Under the pieces are notes generated by a model. That model ran no database searches and was not told where the DNA came from. It was given only the letters and a program-made list of their open reading frames with translations. DNA of 64,000 nt from Dyadobacter sp. CY343 (GTDB taxonomy: Bacteria; Bacteroidota; Bacteroidia; Cytophagales; Spirosomataceae), in the NCBI RefSeq assembly GCF_021390335.1, contig NZ_JAJUXK010000001.1:1488001-1552000 (forward strand), given 5' to 3'. Shown in pieces: positions 10,688-20,566 of this stretch; within the stretch, counting starts at the first letter, position 1; every line of letters starts with the position of its first letter. Both the position numbers and the translations under genes were made by a program.

Positions 10688-12223
10688 TTAAAACGGTTTG
10701 CGGTCGTCGTCGTCTTCATCAAAATCAAAGTCTTCATCTTCCGGTCCTGAGAACATACTGCTCACCAGATCCTGAAACTTCATTCCCTGGTCAAGCGATT
10801 GCTTTCCGATCAAAGAAAATTCAGCCATTCCGTGTAATGCAAATTCCATCATAAACAGTTTTTCTTCTGCATTGGAATAGGCACTCAGCATATCTACGAA
10901 ATCGTCCAGGCCGTCGATGGTCTTTAACCTCGCCACATATTCCCTTTCGGTCATATCGCCCGGCATTTCCATTTCATTTCCGGCACCAAACCATTCTATG
11001 ACCTTCGCATAAGGATTGATCTTGCTCTTTTTCGTTTTTTCAGGATCCGGGAAGAAATTCAGGAATTGTGTCCGAATTGCTTTTCCGATCAGGTTTTGCG
11101 CCACGATAACCGGCCCCTCTACTTCACCTTCATAAACAAGCTCGACTTTCCCGCAAATAGCCGAAACTACGCCGTAAAGATCCGAAATACGCACATAAGT
11201 AGAAGTTTCGCCATTAATCAGCGCCCGACGCTCAGCTGTACTCAGCAAGCTTTCGTACGCCGAAATTGTCAAACGCGCAGAAACACCGCTTTTGCTATCG
11301 ACATATTCGCTCTCACGCGCCTCAAATGCGATCTGTTCTATCAGCGTTTTGGCCAGCTCATTTACTTTAACAATCTCTTTTTGCTCAGCCTTAACAACCG
11401 CTTCCTGCTCAGTAATTTTCTTGCCTGTTTCGATCGTCTTCGGATAGTGGGTCACAATCTGACTTTCAATCCGGTCTTTCAGCGGCGTGACAATACTTCC
11501 GCGGTTGGTATAATCTTCCGGATTGGCAGTGAAAACAAACTGTATATCAAGTGGCAAACGCAGCTTGAAACCACGGATCTGAATATCGCCTTCCTGCAAA
11601 ATATTGAACAGAGCCACCTGAATACGTGCCTGTAAATCAGGAAGTTCATTGATCACAAAAATACCTCTGTGCGAACGTGGAATTAGTCCGAAATGGATCA
11701 CGCGTTCGTCTGAATAGGGCAATTTTAAAGTGGCTGCCTTAATAGGATCCACATCACCGATTAAATCCGCAACAGATACATCCGGTGTCGCCAGCTTTTC
11801 AGTATAGCGCTCGCTTCTATGCAGCCACGCAATTTCTGTATGATCTCGATGCTCCTCAAGGAAATCCTTCGCATTGCGTGAAAGTGGTTCCAGCGGATCG
11901 TCGTGCAACTCGGAGCCTTTGATATAAGGAATATATTCATCGAGCAGATCCACCATCATCCGGGCAATACGCGTTTTAGCCTGTCCGCGCAATCCCAGGA
12001 AATTGATATTATGCATCGAAAGGATAGCTCTTTCCACATCCGGAATGACCGTTTCCTCATAGCCCCAGATACCGGGGAAAATATTTTCTTTTAGCCTGAT
12101 CTTCGTAATCAGATTATCTCTTAACTCCTGCTTGATGGAACGTGTCTGATAACCTGCCTTTTTAAGTTCGCCGAGCGTCTGGATACCCAGTCGTTCTGAA
12201 CTGGTAAGCTGTGAGTAATTCAT
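10688..12223 (-). CDS. MoxR/magnesium-chelatase-like AAA+ ATPase
   Basis: 511 residues. The Walker A is GLRGQAKT at residues 77-84, with the Ala before Lys seen in MoxR-type ATPases. GIFVINELPDLQARIQVALFNILQEG and FVFTANPEDYTNRG give Walker B and sensor 1, as in the ChlI-like branch. The last 20 residues are strongly acidic. The family is usually called magnesium chelatase in Bacteroidota, but no chlorophyll pathway exists here; a chaperone-like or remodelling role with a VWA-domain partner is more likely. No such partner is in the window. It sits 15 bases downstream of rny and may be co-transcribed with it. Confidence 0.85.
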   Translation of the reverse strand: MNYSQLTSSERLGIQTLGELKKAGYQTRSIKQELRDNLITKIRLKENIFPGIWGYEETVIPDVERAILSMHNINFLGLRGQAKTRIARMMVDLLDEYIPYIKGSELHDDPLEPLSRNAKDFLEEHRDHTEIAWLHRSERYTEKLATPDVSVADLIGDVDPIKAATLKLPYSDERVIHFGLIPRSHRGIFVINELPDLQARIQVALFNILQEGDIQIRGFKLRLPLDIQFVFTANPEDYTNRGSIVTPLKDRIESQIVTHYPKTIETGKKITEQEAVVKAEQKEIVKVNELAKTLIEQIAFEARESEYVDSKSGVSARLTISAYESLLSTAERRALINGETSTYVRISDLYGVVSAICGKVELVYEGEVEGPVIVAQNLIGKAIRTQFLNFFPDPEKTKKSKINPYAKVIEWFGAGNEMEMPGDMTEREYVARLKTIDGLDDFVDMLSAYSNAEEKLFMMEFALHGMAEFSLIGKQSLDQGMKFQDLVSSMFSGPEDEDFDFDEDDDDRKPF

Positions 12224-12238
12224 GTATGATAATCTAAG

Positions 12239-13816
12239 TTAGCGCGCATAGGCAACCGAACGCATCTCGCGGATCACAGTGATCTTGATTTGTCCGGGGT
12301 ATTGCATTTCTTTTTCTATTTTTTGAGATATATCAAATGACAACATACCTGCTTTTTCATCGGAAACATTTTCTGCGTCAATAATCACCCGCAACTCGCG
12401 TCCTGCCTGGATCGCGTAGCACTTCTCAACTCCCTCGAATGAAAGGGCCATATTTTCCAGGTCGCGCAGACGCTGAATGTAGGATTCCATCATTTCGCGG
12501 CGAGCACCCGGACGTGAGCCTGAAATAGCATCACAAACCTGGATGATCGGAGACAGGATACTCGTCATTTCAATCTCATCATGGTGAGCTCCGATTGCAT
12601 TGCATACTTCCGGATTCTCTTTGTATTTCTTCGCAAGTTCCATTCCAAGTATTGCGTGCGGCAGGTCAGATTCTTCCGGCCAAACCTTACCAATATCGTG
12701 CAACAGTCCGGCTCTTTTAGCCAGTTTCGTATTCAGGCCCAATTCCGACGCCATCGTCGCGCAGAGCTTAGCCACTTCCCGGGAGTGTTGCAGCAGGTTT
12801 TGTCCGTAAGACGAGCGGAAACGCATTCTTCCGATCATTTTGACCAACTCTGGGTGCAGGCCGTGAATCCCCATATCGATCACAGTACGCTCACCGATTT
12901 CCACGATTTCATCGTCAATATTCTTGCGCGTTTTGGCAACTACTTCTTCAATCCTGGCAGGGTGAATCCGGCCGTCCTGAACAAGTCTGTGTAGTGAAAG
13001 TCGCGCGATTTCTCTTCTAACCGGATCAAAACCAGAGATTACGATCGCTTCCGGGGTATCGTCCACAATAATCTCCACACCAGTTGCTGCTTCCAGGGCG
13101 CGTATATTTCTACCTTCTCTACCAATGATCTTACCCTTAATATCATCATTTTCAATATTGAAAACAGATACGCAGTTCTCAATCGCATGCTCGGCAGCGG
13201 TGCGCTGTATGGTCTCAATAACGATTTTCTTAGCTTCTTTGGTGGCGGTAAGGCGGGCTTCTTCCATCGCACTTTTCACATACGATCCCGCTCTTGTGTC
13301 TGCTTCTGCTTTCAGCGCGTCGATCAGTTGCTCGCGAGCCTGCTCGGCAGTCAGGTTAGCTATCTTTTCAAGTTGTGTAACCTGCTGTTGTAGTGATTTT
13401 TCCGCTTCTTCCTTCCGTTTTGTAGCAATTTCAAGCTGCTGGTTGAGGTTGTTTTTCAGCGTTTCCAGTTCGTTTTCGCGGCGCTTATTTTGCTCCTGCG
13501 CCTGGTTCATGCTTTGCTCGCGCTGTTTCAGTTTCTGCTCGTTGCTTTGAAGGATGGTGCGTTTCTTGTTAGCGTCTTCTTCGAACTCTGTTTTGAGTCT
13601 TAAGTATTTTTCTTTGGCTTCAAGGATCCGGTCTTTTTTGATATTCTCAGCGGCACTTTCAGCATTTCGGAGAATTTCGGCTGCCCGTTCCTGGGCTTCC
13701 TTTTCCTTTTGATCAAAGGATCGCTGGAAAATGTATTTACCTGCAAAAATTCCCACACCGATGGCGATGATATCGGAGAGGACTACGATGAAAAACAAAG
13801 AATTTGACATTTCCAT
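12239..13816 (-). CDS. rny: Ribonuclease Y
   Basis: 525 residues. An N-terminal transmembrane helix (about residues 5-27) anchors the enzyme to the inner membrane. A long charged coiled coil follows to about residue 200, then a KH domain with [12 protein letters not shown] near 230, then an HD domain with LLHDIGK near 372. This endoribonuclease starts mRNA decay. The N-terminus could be the ATG at 13816 or the second Met two codons later. It belongs to the leftward block that begins with pheT or the DUF1684 gene. Confidence 0.96.
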   Translation of the reverse strand: MEMSNSLFFIVVLSDIIAIGVGIFAGKYIFQRSFDQKEKEAQERAAEILRNAESAAENIKKDRILEAKEKYLRLKTEFEEDANKKRTILQSNEQKLKQREQSMNQAQEQNKRRENELETLKNNLNQQLEIATKRKEEAEKSLQQQVTQLEKIANLTAEQAREQLIDALKAEADTRAGSYVKSAMEEARLTATKEAKKIVIETIQRTAAEHAIENCVSVFNIENDDIKGKIIGREGRNIRALEAATGVEIIVDDTPEAIVISGFDPVRREIARLSLHRLVQDGRIHPARIEEVVAKTRKNIDDEIVEIGERTVIDMGIHGLHPELVKMIGRMRFRSSYGQNLLQHSREVAKLCATMASELGLNTKLAKRAGLLHDIGKVWPEESDLPHAILGMELAKKYKENPEVCNAIGAHHDEIEMTSILSPIIQVCDAISGSRPGARREMMESYIQRLRDLENMALSFEGVEKCYAIQAGRELRVIIDAENVSDEKAGMLSFDISQKIEKEMQYPGQIKITVIREMRSVAYAR

Positions 13817-13930
13817 AATGGTTTATATATAGTTGGTTTTACCGACTACACCAATGCTAAAAATGCCGAAAGTGAAGGAGTTAAAAGAAGTATTAGAAGA
13901 TTTTGAAATTAAAGGGTTGCTCTACAGTTG

Positions 13931-14242
13931 TTAGCTTTCAATGGCACCGGAGATTGCTTCATCCAGTTTCTCTACTCTGTTTTTAAAAGCCAGAATCAGA
14001 TCATCCATCTGCTCCTGGTTCCGCTGCAATGCCACAAGGCACTCAATGGAAGTCAGCGCGATGGCTTCGATGTCTCCGTATACTTTTCCTCTTAATTTAT
14101 GCTGTTGCACGCGATGCAAGAACACCTCATACCCATCCCTGTAAAATTTCTCCTGATCCGCCGGAACGCTCAGTTTGAAACCTCTGTCCAGCAGTTTTAT
14201 AAAGACAGAAACGTCTGGATTAGGTATGCTATTTTTTTTCAT
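13931..14242 (-). CDS. zapA: Cell division protein ZapA
   Basis: 103 residues with the ZapA form: an N-terminal beta part (VSVFIKLLDRGFKLSVPADQ) and a long C-terminal helix. ZapA bundles FtsZ protofilaments at mid-cell. Its start overlaps the end of the upstream coiled-coil gene by four bases (14239-14242), so the two are translationally coupled. The pheT, coiled-coil, zapA, rny order is the arrangement I expect in this lineage. The C-terminal tail is longer than in E. coli ZapA but unremarkable. Confidence 0.85.
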   Translation of the reverse strand: MKKNSIPNPDVSVFIKLLDRGFKLSVPADQEKFYRDGYEVFLHRVQQHKLRGKVYGDIEAIALTSIECLVALQRNQEQMDDLILAFKNRVEKLDEAISGAIES

Positions 14243-14583
14243 AAGGTATCTTCAAGCAATTCTATGCACTTATCAATCTCCTGGATATATCTTTCAACTG
14301 AGTCTTTCAGCTCGGCAATTCCGCTTGTTGGTGTCAGTTTACTAGTGACAATTTTAGCGAAAGTTTTGGACTTATTAAAGTCTTTTTCCAAACTCCCGCT
14401 TTTTTTCTTCAATTCCCTTGACTCTTCTTTTAGCTTATTATTGGCCTGCTTAAGCTCGGCATTTTCGCGCTGAAGCTCCGAAATTGTCCAGCTTAATTTT
14501 TCTTTTGTGTTGATCAAAAACTCAAGTTTCCTTTCCAGGTCAGATAGTTTGTGTTCAATAATGCGCTCAATGCTTCTTTCCAT
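14239..14583 (-). CDS. Small coiled-coil protein coupled to ZapA
   Basis: 114 residues, almost all predicted as one coiled coil: heptads of Leu, Ile and charged residues run from SDLERKLEFLINTKEKLSW to about residue 75. There is no signal peptide, membrane segment or Cys. I do not recognise a named family. The position directly before zapA, with a four-base overlap, and the ZapB-like size and shape suggest a cytoplasmic partner of ZapA or FtsZ. That role is inference. The next gene upstream, pheT, ends 45 bases away on the other side. Confidence 0.75.
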   Translation of the reverse strand: MERSIERIIEHKLSDLERKLEFLINTKEKLSWTISELQRENAELKQANNKLKEESRELKKKSGSLEKDFNKSKTFAKIVTSKLTPTSGIAELKDSVERYIQEIDKCIELLEDTL

Positions 14584-14628
14584 TTGTCAGCCTGATGAAT
14601 TTTGATCAAACAAATTATTGCTTCCAGT

Positions 14629-17058
14629 CTATTTTCTGATCACGGCTTCAAACTCTTTTTCATAAGCATTGATCAATCGCTGCATCGACTTGTCGATCAC
14701 TTTATCTGTTAGCGTCTGCTGCTCGTCTTGCAGAATAAAACTGATTGAATAGGACTTTTTGCCTTCCAGATTAGCCCCTTCATACACATCAAATACATTC
14801 ACAGAACGCAGCAACTGGCGTTCGGTCCGGTAGGCGATCTGTTTGAGCTCTTCAAAAGTGATTTTCTTATTAACAACAATAGAAAGGTCCCTTCTCACTT
14901 CCGGGAACTTTGGTACCTCGCGGTATTCCACTGCTGCACTATATTGACGCAACAAATATTCCCAGTCGAAATCTGCGAAATAGACAGGTGCCTTGATATC
15001 GAGCTTTTTGGTAACAGCCGCATTCAGCAAGCCAAGTGTCACTACTGGTTTTTTGTTGGCAAATAGTGTCAATCCGCTTTTAAAAATAGCTTTGTCGGCC
15101 TCCTGCTTTTCAACTTCCCTGATCTTTAAAGAAGCCAAAACCTGAGTTACGAATGCAGCCAGGTCGTGGAATGTCACTTCGCGCGACTTTTCAGTCCAGG
15201 ATTCCTGCTGGATATTGCCAGTAAGAAACAAGGATAATCTTTCCTTTTCTACATACTTATCGCCGGACTGGTGATAGGTTTTGCCAAATTCAAATAATTT
15301 CAGATCACGCTGCCTGCGGTTTACATTATGCGCTATCACCTCTAATCCTGAGAAAAGCAGCGTTTGACGCATTACCGACAGATCTTCGCTCAGGTAATTC
15401 AGAATTTTCACCGGCTCACCAAAAAGACTATCTCCCAGCGACTGCTGATATTCTGCTTTGGTCAACGAGTTGTTGATCATTTCGTTAAATCCGTTGCCTG
15501 CCAGTAATTCAGAAGCACGTAACCGCAGCTTTTCCGGATCATTTACAGGAAAGTCTGACAAGAACTCCGAGCTCATTGACTCAGAAAGTTCTACCTGACC
15601 GAAGCCGTAAATGCGCAAAATTTCCTCAATCACATCCGCTTCACGCTGCACATCAACCCTGTAAGGAGGCACGATTGCGGTGAAAGTTGCGTCAGTATCA
15701 TTCTCAACCTGAATATCAAGGTTACTTAAAATACTTTTGATCAACTCCTTATCAAGTGTTTTTCCGATCAACCGGTTGATATTCCGGTATTTCATATCAA
15801 CCCTGAAATCCTCGATCGGCTCAGGATAAATATCAACGATATCGGAAGAAACCTGGCCGCCGGCGATTTCCTGGATCAACAGGGCTGCGCGCTTCAATGC
15901 AAAAAGCGGCATATTCGGATCGGTACCACGTTCAAAGCGGAACGAAGAATCTGTTTTCAGGCTGAAACGCTGGGCAGTTTTGCGAACCCAGGCCGGCGAG
16001 AAATAAGCAGATTCCAGGAAAATAGAAGTGGTTTCAGAAGAAACGCCCGAAGTTGCTCCACCGAAAACACCTGCAATGCACATCGGCTCCGGCGCAGTAC
16101 CGTCACCTGCATTACAAACCATCAGATCGGTAGCCGACAATTTCCTTTCAACTCCATCGAGGGTAACAAACGGGGTACCTTCTGCCAATGTAGTCACGAT
16201 CACTTTACCGCCTTTTATTTTGGCAGCGTCGTAAGCATGCATCGGCTGGCCCAGCTCGTGACACACGTAATTGGTAATATCTACAATATTATTGATCGTC
16301 CGGATTCCGATCGTTTGCAAACGCTGTTTCAGCCAGTCGGGCGATTCGCCTACTGTGATTCCCGAGATCGTCAGTCCTGTAAATCGGGGAGAGGCTTCCT
16401 GGTTACGCACTTCAACCGGAATGGAAAGATCCTGATTCGCTACTGCAAATCCGGCTACCGACGGAAGCGCGACTGGCCGGTTCAAAACTGCTTTCAAATC
16501 CCGCGCTACACCGAAATGGGAAGCCGCGTCGGCACGGTTGGGGGTTAAGCCAATTTCTATTAAATAATCGGAAGAAATACCGAAATAGTCGCTGGCTGGT
16601 GTCCCATTCGCTGCGTCGGTATTTAAAACCAGAATACCATCGTGGGAAGTGCCCATTCCCAATTCGTCTTCGGCGCAGATCATACCTTCCGACAATGCGC
16701 CGCGGATCTTGGATTTTTTCAGCACCAGAGGCTGCTCACTGCCGGTTGGGTAAAGTACAGCGCCGACAGTAGCAACAATCACTTTCTGGCCAGCCGCCAC
16801 ATTAGGAGCACCGCAAACAATAGACAGCGGGTTTTCACCACCTACGTCCACGGTAGTTAGGCTTAGTCTGTCAGCTTCCGGATGTTTTTCACAAGTCAAT
16901 ACCTGCCCGACTACTACGCCCTGCAAGCCTCCTTTTACGGATTCAATCTCTTCTATTGCTTCCACTTCCAGCCCGGTAGCTGTGAGCAGTTTCCCGATTT
17001 CTTCGGGATTTTCGTTAATTTCAATGAGGTCTTTAAGCCACTTATAAGAGATCTTCAT
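14629..17058 (-). CDS. pheT: Phenylalanyl-tRNA synthetase beta subunit
   Basis: 809 residues, normal for bacterial PheT, which with PheS charges tRNA-Phe. Domains in order: an EMAP-like tRNA-binding OB fold near residues 40-150 (VVVGQVLTCEKHPEADRLS), the B3/B4 editing domain (GLTISGITVGESPDWLKQRL to about 400), the B5 domain (IGKTLDKELIKSILSNLDI), a degenerate catalytic-like core, and the C-terminal FDX-ACB anticodon-binding domain (KFPEVRRDLSIVV). PheS is not adjacent. A weak terminator lies just before it, so it probably has its own promoter in the 126-base gap. Confidence 0.97.
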   Translation of the reverse strand: MKISYKWLKDLIEINENPEEIGKLLTATGLEVEAIEEIESVKGGLQGVVVGQVLTCEKHPEADRLSLTTVDVGGENPLSIVCGAPNVAAGQKVIVATVGAVLYPTGSEQPLVLKKSKIRGALSEGMICAEDELGMGTSHDGILVLNTDAANGTPASDYFGISSDYLIEIGLTPNRADAASHFGVARDLKAVLNRPVALPSVAGFAVANQDLSIPVEVRNQEASPRFTGLTISGITVGESPDWLKQRLQTIGIRTINNIVDITNYVCHELGQPMHAYDAAKIKGGKVIVTTLAEGTPFVTLDGVERKLSATDLMVCNAGDGTAPEPMCIAGVFGGATSGVSSETTSIFLESAYFSPAWVRKTAQRFSLKTDSSFRFERGTDPNMPLFALKRAALLIQEIAGGQVSSDIVDIYPEPIEDFRVDMKYRNINRLIGKTLDKELIKSILSNLDIQVENDTDATFTAIVPPYRVDVQREADVIEEILRIYGFGQVELSESMSSEFLSDFPVNDPEKLRLRASELLAGNGFNEMINNSLTKAEYQQSLGDSLFGEPVKILNYLSEDLSVMRQTLLFSGLEVIAHNVNRRQRDLKLFEFGKTYHQSGDKYVEKERLSLFLTGNIQQESWTEKSREVTFHDLAAFVTQVLASLKIREVEKQEADKAIFKSGLTLFANKKPVVTLGLLNAAVTKKLDIKAPVYFADFDWEYLLRQYSAAVEYREVPKFPEVRRDLSIVVNKKITFEELKQIAYRTERQLLRSVNVFDVYEGANLEGKKSYSISFILQDEQQTLTDKVIDKSMQRLINAYEKEFEAVIRK

Positions 17059-17078
17059 GCGAATACTATAATGATAAT

Positions 17079-17107
17079 AAAAGCGGCTTTGTCGTAAAAC
17101 CGCCTTT
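17079..17107 (-). terminator. Weak terminator between the DUF1684 gene and pheT
   Basis: On the minus strand AAAGGCGG pairs with CCGCTTTT (one G-T pair) around a loop of about 12 bases, followed by TTTTATT. It would end the DUF1684 transcript. Confidence 0.48.
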
Positions 17108-17184
17108 ATGCAAAAATAATGATTTAGTTGGAACGCGACTTTGTCAAATGCACTACAAATGACTTTTTCTATATGCCAGCCGGC

Positions 17185-17829
17185 CTATTCGTGCACCGCG
17201 CTTTCGATCAGCTCACCAGCCTCAATAGGTATAGTCAGCTTGTTTTCAGCTGGCGGAACCGGGCAGGCGTAAGATTCCTGGTATACACAATAGGGATTAT
17301 ACGCTTTGTTAAAATCCAGGATCAGCATATTGTTTTTGATATCGGCAACCGGGTAGTCAATGTAGCGGCCACCTCCGTAAGTCTGCTTTCCGCTGGTGGC
17401 ATCCTGAAAAAGTACGGAGATAACGCCTTCATTTTTAAGTAGCAGCAACTTCTGAGCTTCGCCCATGATCGTAAAATTCGCATAGCCGTATTTTTCATAT
17501 TTCTCGCTGGTACCGTCGGTATATTTCACGATCATTTCCTTATCATCATTCATATAAGGAGAAACGGTAGCTTTCACGCGGAATGTCATATTCGGATCGA
17601 AATAATGCAGTCCGTGGAAGCTCGTTTTGTCCGCAATAGGGGAGTCTTCCTGGGTTCGGAACTGCTCATCTTTGGCCGCTCTTTCTTCAAGAAGCTTGGT
17701 TTTGTATTGCTGTGGGTCAACTGCGGCGAGGGGATCATTGCCGGAAGAAAAATTTTCGATCACGAAGTAGGCCAGAATAGCGATAACCATCGCGATCGTG
17801 CTGTAACGGATCACTTTATTTTTAAACAT
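17185..17829 (-). CDS. DUF1684 domain protein with N-terminal anchor
   Basis: 214 residues with one hydrophobic segment at about residues 9-26, so it is exported or membrane-bound. The family signature is clear: a YGGGRYIDYP turn, then DFNKAYNPYCVY, SYACPVPPAENKL and a C-terminal IPIEAGE. The Asn-Pro-Tyr-Cys and Ala-Cys-Pro residues are strictly kept in this family and might bind a ligand or metal, but no reaction is established. It has its own promoter-like sequence and is followed by a weak terminator, so it is probably monocistronic. Confidence 0.85.
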   Translation of the reverse strand: MFKNKVIRYSTIAMVIAILAYFVIENFSSGNDPLAAVDPQQYKTKLLEERAAKDEQFRTQEDSPIADKTSFHGLHYFDPNMTFRVKATVSPYMNDDKEMIVKYTDGTSEKYEKYGYANFTIMGEAQKLLLLKNEGVISVLFQDATSGKQTYGGGRYIDYPVADIKNNMLILDFNKAYNPYCVYQESYACPVPPAENKLTIPIEAGELIESAVHE

Positions 17830-17857
17830 AACTAAAACGGTAATGGTAAACGGTTTG

Positions 17858-17887
17858 CAAACTTACACCTTATGCCAGCATGGAAAA
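17858..17887 (-). promoter_or_regulatory. Candidate promoter of the DUF1684 gene
   Basis: On the minus strand TAAGTTTG (17858-17865) matches TAnnTTTG, and TTT lies 19 bases upstream. The start codon follows about 28 bases downstream. Confidence 0.4.
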
Positions 17888-18015
17888 AAGTATCCCGGCA
17901 TTATTTACTTTTTTGTGATATTTTTGAAATTTCGCACAAAACCGGTTTGCGTTGTTGATTGAAATATACCTAAATTGACCTGGCAAATAATTAAAACCAA
18001 TACCTGACCCATCGT

Positions 18016-18393
18016 ATGTCATACACCAAGCGAGTACTCATTGCCGAAGACAGTTCAGTAATTCAAAATCTGGCAAGGAAAATTCTGGAATTTCAACATT
18101 ATGAAATTACCTCAGTGAAAAATGGCGAACAAGTATTGCAGCTTCTTGAAAAAGAGGATTTCGATATTATTTTGCTTGATATCAATATGCCTGTGATGGA
18201 CGGAATGGAATGCGCAAGAAGCATCCGTAAATTGCCTAACGAGAAAAAGGCCAAAACGCCGATCGTAGCGATCACAGGGAATGCTAAAAATTATTCAGAA
18301 GAGGATTTTAAAGAGGCAGGATTTGATGATGCGCTGATGAAGCCTTTGAATTTTGACCGCCTGGTTGAAGTGGTGGCGCATTTGACAGAATAA
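18016..18393 (+). CDS. Stand-alone receiver-domain response regulator (CheY-like)
   Basis: 125 residues, a single receiver domain with no output domain. The acidic pocket is E11-D12, the phospho-acceptor is D55 in LLDINMP, the switch Thr is T87 in AITGNA, and the conserved Lys is K109 in MKPL. No histidine kinase lies nearby. The gene ends six bases before the metallohydrolase gene, so the two are probably co-transcribed. The partner kinase and target cannot be inferred. Confidence 0.9.
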   Translation: MSYTKRVLIAEDSSVIQNLARKILEFQHYEITSVKNGEQVLQLLEKEDFDIILLDINMPVMDGMECARSIRKLPNEKKAKTPIVAITGNAKNYSEEDFKEAGFDDALMKPLNFDRLVEVVAHLTE

Positions 18394-18399
18394 AACCGA

Positions 18400-19164
18400 A
18401 TGAGGATCACATTTTTAGGGACCGGCACATCACAGGGGATACCAGTTATAGCCTGTGAATGTGCCGTTTGCCGTTCTAATGACCAGCATAACAAACGTTT
18501 ACGCGCCTCCGTGTTGATCGAAACACAAGGCCGGACCTTTGTAATTGATACAGGTCCGGATTTTCGACAGCAGATGCTCCGGGCTGATGTAAAGCACCTG
18601 GACGCGGCCATATTCACTCACCAGCACAAAGACCACACTGCCGGACTGGACGATATCCGCGCATTCAACCACCGCCAGCAGCAGGATATGCCGCTTTATG
18701 GCCGGGCAGAAGTATTGAACCAGATCCGCAACGAATTTTCCTACGCTTTTTCGGAAACTCGCTACCCCGGCGTGCCGCATTTCGAAATGCATGCTATTGA
18801 GAACAAGCCATTCGATGTATTGGGGGTCAATGTAATTCCTATTGAAGTAATGCACCACAAGCTGCCCGTTTACGGTTTCAGGATCGGCGACTTTACTTAC
18901 ATTACCGATGCCAATTTTATCTCAGAGAAAGAACAGGAAAAAATAAAGGGTTCGAAGATTTTAGTGTTGGATACTTTACAGAAAGAGCCTCACTTATCTC
19001 ATTTCACGCTTGCTCAGGCTCTTGAACTGATTGAAAAACTGCAAGTTCCACAAGCATATCTCACGCACATCAGCCATAAGCTGGGCTTGCACGCTGTGAT
19101 AGAAACCGAACTTCCTGACCATGTAAGACTGGGCTACGACGGGCTGGTTTTAGAAATCGACTAA
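18400..19164 (+). CDS. Metallo-beta-lactamase-fold hydrolase, PhnP-like
   Basis: 254 residues with the metal-binding motif HQHKDH at residues 74-79, the N-terminal FLGTGTSQGIPVIACECAVC turn, and a C-terminal THISHKLG. The Cys-x-Cys-x2-Cys near residues 19-24 is typical of PhnP-like enzymes, which bind a structural zinc there. Relatives are phosphodiesterases such as those acting on cyclic ribose phosphates, or lipoyl-pathway associated enzymes. The exact substrate is open. It converges on the DUF819 gene with a six-base gap and no visible terminator. Confidence 0.85.
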   Translation: MRITFLGTGTSQGIPVIACECAVCRSNDQHNKRLRASVLIETQGRTFVIDTGPDFRQQMLRADVKHLDAAIFTHQHKDHTAGLDDIRAFNHRQQQDMPLYGRAEVLNQIRNEFSYAFSETRYPGVPHFEMHAIENKPFDVLGVNVIPIEVMHHKLPVYGFRIGDFTYITDANFISEKEQEKIKGSKILVLDTLQKEPHLSHFTLAQALELIEKLQVPQAYLTHISHKLGLHAVIETELPDHVRLGYDGLVLEID

Positions 19165-19170
19165 ATAGAA

Positions 19171-20409
19171 TTATAAACCATAACTAACCCACTGCATCAA
19201 GAGCGCAGTCAGGTATCCCCCGTAAGTCCCTATTGCATAGCCCAAAATAGCCAGCAATACCCCGACTGGCGCGAGCGATGGGTGAAATGAAGCCGCTACA
19301 ACCGAAGCCGAAGCCGAGCCGCCCACATTCGCCTGACTGCCGACCGCCAGGAAAAAGAATGGTATCTTCAACCATTTACAAACTGCGATCAATATCACGG
19401 CATGAATGCTGATCCAGATCAGCCCGATTGCAAAAAGGCCCGGATTATCTGCAACTGCGCCCAGGTCCATTTGCATTCCGATCGTTGCCACGAGCACGTA
19501 AAGAAATACGGTACCCAGCTTCGAAGCCCCGGTATATTCGAGTTTACGCGCCGGAGTTGCCGATAAAATGATCCCGATCAAAGTGGCAATGCTGATTACC
19601 CAGAAAAAGTTGGAAGTAAGGCTGTACTTTTCCAGTCCAGGATAATTTTGGGCGAGATAAGGTGTGATCAGCTCGGCCAGCCCGTGCGCCAGGCCGGTTG
19701 CGCCGAAACCGACGGCTGCCATTAATATGTAATCTTTCACCAGCGGATTCCGCTCATTGGCCTGGATTTCGCCCGCCATGTGCAATTTAACATCTTCCAC
19801 CAGCTGGCTGTCTGCGCCCAGCATCTTGTCTATTCTCGCCGCAATACCAGCTCCGTAGATCAACACCGCCATCCAGAGCTCGGCCACTAATACATCAACC
19901 GCGACCATCTGGGAGAACAATACGTCACTGGGTCTGAAAACTTCCCGTAGCGCGGTCTGATTCGCGCCTCCGCCGATCCAACTTCCAGCGATCGTCGCCA
20001 AACCCCGCCAGACTTCATCCGGACCTTCGCCTGCAACCGTTTGCGGACTGATGCTTCCCACGATCCAAAGCGCCAGCGGCCCGCCGATCATGATCCCGGC
20101 CGTACCTACCAGCATGGCGATCAATGCTTTCGGGCCAAGTTTGGCAAGTGACTTCCAGTCCATTCCCACCGTAAAGAACACCAGGCAGGCGGGCAGGAAA
20201 TATTTGGATACAACCGGATAAAGCTGCGAACCGGGTCCGTCGACGATCCCGAAAGAATTGAGCAGGCCGGGAATAAAATAACAGAGCAACAGCGGTGGGA
20301 TAATGCCGTAAAAGCGCTTCCAGGATCTTGAATCGAGCGACGCAGTGAAAAATATTGCGCCCAGGATCGCCATTAAAATTCCCAGTACGACAGCGTCGTT
20401 TTTAATCAT
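19171..20409 (-). CDS. DUF819 (YjcL-like) multi-pass membrane protein
   Basis: 412 residues with about ten to twelve hydrophobic helices spanning the whole chain, a polytopic inner-membrane protein. Characteristic segments are GSWIGGGANQTALREVF in the middle and VGSQANVGGSASASVVAA near the C-terminus; the paired Gly/Ser-rich turns suggest an inverted-repeat transporter fold like that of some carboxylate or sodium-linked carriers. The substrate is unknown. It has its own promoter-like sequence and appears monocistronic. Confidence 0.85.
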   Translation of the reverse strand: MIKNDAVVLGILMAILGAIFFTASLDSRSWKRFYGIIPPLLLCYFIPGLLNSFGIVDGPGSQLYPVVSKYFLPACLVFFTVGMDWKSLAKLGPKALIAMLVGTAGIMIGGPLALWIVGSISPQTVAGEGPDEVWRGLATIAGSWIGGGANQTALREVFRPSDVLFSQMVAVDVLVAELWMAVLIYGAGIAARIDKMLGADSQLVEDVKLHMAGEIQANERNPLVKDYILMAAVGFGATGLAHGLAELITPYLAQNYPGLEKYSLTSNFFWVISIATLIGIILSATPARKLEYTGASKLGTVFLYVLVATIGMQMDLGAVADNPGLFAIGLIWISIHAVILIAVCKWLKIPFFFLAVGSQANVGGSASASVVAASFHPSLAPVGVLLAILGYAIGTYGGYLTALLMQWVSYGL

Positions 20410-20437
20410 CGTCTCAGGTGGGGTTAAGGTCTTGCGG

Positions 20438-20470
20438 CAAAAATAGCTTTGTTTTTGAAATATAGCCCAA
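20438..20470 (-). promoter_or_regulatory. Candidate promoter of the DUF819 gene
   Basis: On the minus strand TATTTTTG (20438-20445) is a perfect -7 element, with TTG 22 bases upstream, a little far. The start codon lies about 29 bases downstream. Confidence 0.35.
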
Positions 20471-20566
20471 ATGCAGCGGCTATCGAATGCGGGGTGGTTG
20501 TTTAACTGCTTTTTTTAGGATAATTTACGTATAGATTGACAGTACCATCTGTTAAAATTATTCACT

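Noticed and set aside
10688..12223. Degenerate Walker A in the MoxR-like ATPase as a sign of inactivity
   Set aside because: GxxGxAKT with Ala before Lys is normal in MoxR-type proteins, and Walker B and sensor residues are present.
13854..13934. 26-codon plus-strand frame between rny and zapA
   Set aside because: It opposes the transcription direction of the block, has no promoter and overlaps the end of zapA. Too short to support as a gene.
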